Shown: positions 6,916 to 9,969 of the stretch, one piece after another
How positions within the stretch are numbered: position 1 is the stretch's first letter
Layout: every line of letters starts with the position of its first letter
Source: Longimicrobiales bacterium
Lineage (GTDB): Bacteria > Gemmatimonadota > Gemmatimonadetes > Longimicrobiales > Gaopeijiaceae
NCBI GenBank assembly: GCA_028280205.1
Contig: JANQME010000064.1
Location: 1-9,969 of the forward strand
Direction: 5' to 3'
DNA: 9,969 nt
The notes under the pieces: model-generated
Database searches by the model: none
What the model was told of the DNA's origin: nothing
Seen by the model: only the letters and a program-made list of their open reading frames with translations
Program-made: the position numbers and the translations under genes

Positions 6916-6944
6916 GGGTGGTCCGGGCTCGACCTGGGCCACCC
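6916..6944 (+). terminator. Long hairpin between the pilin genes, possible attenuator
   Basis: The arms 6916-6927 and 6933-6944 pair over 12 positions, two of them G-T wobbles, around the loop CTCGA. It is the strongest RNA structure in the pilin spacer. The following bases are only moderately T-rich (CCCTTCGCTTCG), so complete intrinsic termination is doubtful. Partial termination or a block to mRNA decay, making pilin 1 more abundant than pilin 2, is a reasonable reading. Confidence 0.45.
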
Positions 6945-6982
6945 TTCGCTTCGCCGGCCCGCCGGGAACCGCACGAGAGACA

Positions 6983-6986
6983 GGAG
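6983..6986 (+). promoter_or_regulatory. Ribosome binding site of pilin 2
   Basis: GGAG within CAGGAGAA ends 7 bases before the ATG at 6994. It decides this start over the in-frame ATG at 7000. Confidence 0.7.
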
Positions 6987-6993
6987 AACCAAG

Positions 6994-7380
6994 ATGTCGA
7001 TGCGACGAGACGGTTTTACGCTGATCGAGCTCCTGATCGTAGTCGTGATCATCGGAATCCTCGCCGCGATCGCGATCCCGAAGTTCAGCGCGACGCGCGA
7101 GAAGGCCTTCTTCTCGACGGCGAAGGCGGACCTCCGCAATCTGGCCAGCCAGCAGGAGGTCTACTACAACCAGCATTACACCTTCACCACCTCCCTCGCG
7201 GACGTCAGCTTCACGGGTTCGGATGGCATTACCGTCGTGGTCGGAGTGGCGACGAACACGGGGTGGTCCGCGACGGCCGCGCACTCCGGACTGCCGGGGC
7301 AGTCGTGCGCGATCTACCACGGCAACGCAGCACAGGTGGCGCCGGCCACGGTCCCCGGCGTCGTGGATTGCACGAACTGA
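6994..7380 (+). CDS. Type IV pilin-like prepilin 2
   Basis: This 128-residue prepilin is a paralogue of the preceding gene. The leader is MSMRRDG, with the cut expected between Gly7 and Phe8 and Glu12 as mature Glu5. From Gly7 through 'SATREKA' it is identical to pilin 1 at protein level, although the DNA differs at many third positions, so the duplication is not recent and the N-terminus is under strong constraint. The heads differ after that point, sharing short blocks ('NLASQQE', 'GW.ATA'). Cys105 and Cys126 correspond to the pilin 1 pair and probably form a disulfide. No separate promoter is evident; it is probably transcribed with pilin 1 through a structured spacer. Its end overlaps the likely start of the downstream kinase gene. 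It may be a second major-type pilin or a minor component. Confidence 0.9.
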   Translation: MSMRRDGFTLIELLIVVVIIGILAAIAIPKFSATREKAFFSTAKADLRNLASQQEVYYNQHYTFTTSLADVSFTGSDGITVVVGVATNTGWSATAAHSGLPGQSCAIYHGNAAQVAPATVPGVVDCTN

Positions 7381-8461
7381 CGGATCGCGATGCACTCCTG
7401 AAGCTCGCCGCCGAGCTTCGTGACGTCGCCGAGGCCTCCGGCGCCCGGCCGGCGGAGCTGCCGGACCTGGAGCCTCCGTCGTCCACGGACGAGGCCGTGC
7501 GAGAGGTCGCGTGGGCCGCGCACCTCCTGGCGGAGCGGGCGGCGAGGGACCGCCGCCTTCTCGCCGAGAACATCGAGTCCCTCGACCGGACGAATCGCGA
7601 GCTGCGCGCGGCTCGCGATCAGGTGATCCGGTCGGCCCGCCTGGCGTCCGTCGGGACGCTCGCGGCCGGCATCGCGCATGAGGTCGGCAACCCTCTCGGG
7701 GCCATCGTCGGTTTCGTGGACGTCGCCCTGAAGCGCGCCGAGCGCGACGGCCAGGACACCGAGCTCCTGGACGCGATCCGCACCGAAGCGAGCCGGATCG
7801 ACCGGATCGTACGGGGGCTCCTGGACTACGCCCGCCCTCCGTCCGGACCGGAGGAGTCGCGCAGCGCCTCGGAAATCGTGCGCAACGTCCGGGCGCTCCT
7901 CGAGAACCAGGGCAAGCTCGCGGCGGTCGAGACGACCTGGGAGCTGGGGCCGGGAGACGAGTCGCGGCTGGTCGCGCCCCAGCGGCTCGAGCAGGTCCTG
8001 GTGAACCTCCTGCTCAACGGCGTCTTCGCCGTACGGGATCGCCCGGACCCGCACATCTCGGTCGTGCTGCGCACCGCGGAGGGATCCCTGCGGCGCATGC
8101 CGGCTCGCCGGGAGGACGACCCACCCGAGCTGAACTACCTGCACCGCCGCCGAGAGGCGCTCGACGAGCGGGGACCGGCCTCGGTTGCCACCTCCGAGCG
8201 CATGCTCGTGATCGAGGTGTCGGACAACGGGCCCGGCATCCCCCCCGAGGACCGCGAGCGGGTCTTCGACCCGTTCTTCACGACCAAGGACCCCGGAGAC
8301 GGCACGGGACTCGGCCTTTCCATCTGTGCGCGCCTCATCGAGAGCATGGGGGGGATGATCGATGCGGAGGAAAGCGAATGGGGTGGAGCACGCTTCCTCA
8401 TCCGCCTTCCGATGACGTACGATGAAGCAGAAGGGGCGGGCCACCGGACGACGGAGACCGA

Positions 8462-8465
<4 letters not shown>
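7368..8465 (+). CDS. Soluble NtrB/AtoS-like histidine kinase
   Basis: This is a cytoplasmic sensor kinase of up to 365 residues with no membrane segment. Residues about 40-85 form a charged, probably coiled-coil helix ('LAERAARDRRLLAENIESL'). The H box 'AGIAHEVGNPLGAIVGF' follows, with phospho-acceptor His104. The ATPase domain has N box Asn213/Asn217, G1 'DNGPGIP' at Asp286, F box 'FDPFFTTK' and G2 'GTGLGLSI'. The stretch between N box and G1 is about 30 residues longer than in the PilS-like kinase of this window and is rich in charge. There is no ATG near the expected start. TTG 7368 (13-base overlap with pilin 2) is chosen; CTG 7377 and GTG 7497 are alternatives. It overlaps the next gene by GTGA. 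The signal is unknown; with no sensor domain beyond the N-terminal helix, it may read a protein partner. Partnering with the activator downstream is very likely. Confidence 0.88.
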
Positions 8466-9820
<1,355 letters not shown>

Positions 9821-9853
9821 GGGAAGCTCTGCCCGGGAGGGGAGCCCCGCGCG

Positions 9854-9876
9854 ACCCACGCGCTTCGCGTGCGGGT
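9854..9876 (+). terminator. Hairpin after the second two-component operon
   Basis: ACGCG-N3-CGCGT (9858-9862 and 9866-9870) forms a stem that extends through a small bulge to ACCC/GGGT at 9854-9857 and 9873-9876. It lies 33 bases after the stop of the last gene. No T run is present, so it is a possible weak terminator or 3' end protector. Confidence 0.4.
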
Positions 9877-9878
9877 GC

Positions 9879-9898
9879 CCCGGTCTCGCGCGACCGGG
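9879..9898 (+). terminator. Second hairpin downstream of the last gene
   Basis: CCCGGTC (9879-9885) and GACCGGG (9892-9898) form a perfect 7-base-pair stem with a 6-base loop. Together with the preceding hairpin it gives a tandem stem-loop pattern at the probable 3' end of the operon. Its right arm is shared with a larger alternative pairing (9894-9959). Confidence 0.45.
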
Positions 9899-9959
9899 AG
9901 TAGGAACGACGACGAGTCGTAGCTGTAGCTACGGCGAGCGAGGAGTGACGACCTCCCGG
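9894..9959. other. Structured non-coding tail with nested inverted repeats
   Basis: CCGGGAG (9894-9900) can pair with CTCCCGG (9953-9959), enclosing a perfect hairpin CGTAGC-TGTA-GCTACG (9918-9933). The outer stem competes with the 9879-9898 hairpin for bases 9894-9898. No reading frame of note is present. It is not a tRNA, because no T-loop motif or anticodon arm fits. It may be an intergenic repeat element, a leader of the next gene beyond the window, or a small RNA. Confidence 0.3.
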
Positions 9960-9969
9960 ACCGCGACCC

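Noticed and set aside
6918..7367. Long in-frame upstream extension of the second kinase through pilin 2
   Set aside because: The translation is low-complexity Arg-rich shadow of the pilin frame, whose prepilin motifs and ribosome site are unmistakable.
5710..7395. Minus-strand open frame of more than 500 codons covering pilin 1 and part of pilin 2
   Set aside because: It is a GC-driven shadow with Arg/His-rich composition and no recognisable domain, running opposite to clear genes on the + strand. Similar minus-strand frames at 277-1257, 4228-5676 and 8135-9859 were rejected for the same reason.
9894..9959. tRNA with a 7-base-pair acceptor-like stem
   Set aside because: No T-loop GTTCRA motif and no consistent D and anticodon arms fit inside the stem.

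Overview
This is a high-GC bacterial window in which every real gene lies on the + strand. It reads as one type IV pilus regulation and pilin locus. Pilins beginning with a short leader plus GFTLIELLIVVVIIGILAAI, a later IPKFSATREKA stretch and a C-terminal cysteine pair, together with the base composition and the DPM1-like plus TMTC-like pair, would fit a Gemmatimonadota-type or related environmental lineage. That placement is inference only; no rRNA or taxonomic marker is present.

Layout: positions 1-360 hold the C-terminal end of a flavin reductase-like protein. A short gap follows with two adjacent near-identical inverted repeats (380-394 and 404-418). Then comes a tightly packed four-gene block, each gene overlapping the next by 4 bases: a PilS-type membrane histidine kinase (433-2160), a PilR-type sigma-54 activator (2157-3503), a DPM1-like family 2 glycosyltransferase (3500-4336) and a TMTC-like multi-pass GT-C glycosyltransferase with C-terminal TPR-like helices (4333-6249). 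The 207-base gap 6250-6456 contains a GC-rich hairpin, an AT-rich island with a 7-base direct repeat one helical turn apart, and a sigma-54-type promoter candidate with the exact GG-N10-GC spacing. This leads into pilin 1 (6457-6858). A 135-base spacer with three hairpins separates it from pilin 2 (6994-7380). A soluble NtrB/AtoS-like kinase (about 7368-8465) and a second NtrC-family activator (8462-9820) follow, and the window ends in a strongly structured non-coding stretch (9821-9969).

Proposed joint role: PilS/PilR senses a membrane or pilin signal and drives sigma-54 transcription of the pilin genes. The two glycosyltransferases could make a lipid-linked sugar in the cytoplasm and transfer it to an extracytoplasmic protein; given the position directly before the pilins, the pilin is a reasonable candidate acceptor. 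The second two-component pair may add another input or control other sigma-54 genes. The pilin glycosylation idea is the most interesting hypothesis here. It rests on family recognition and gene order, not on any direct signal in the pilins.
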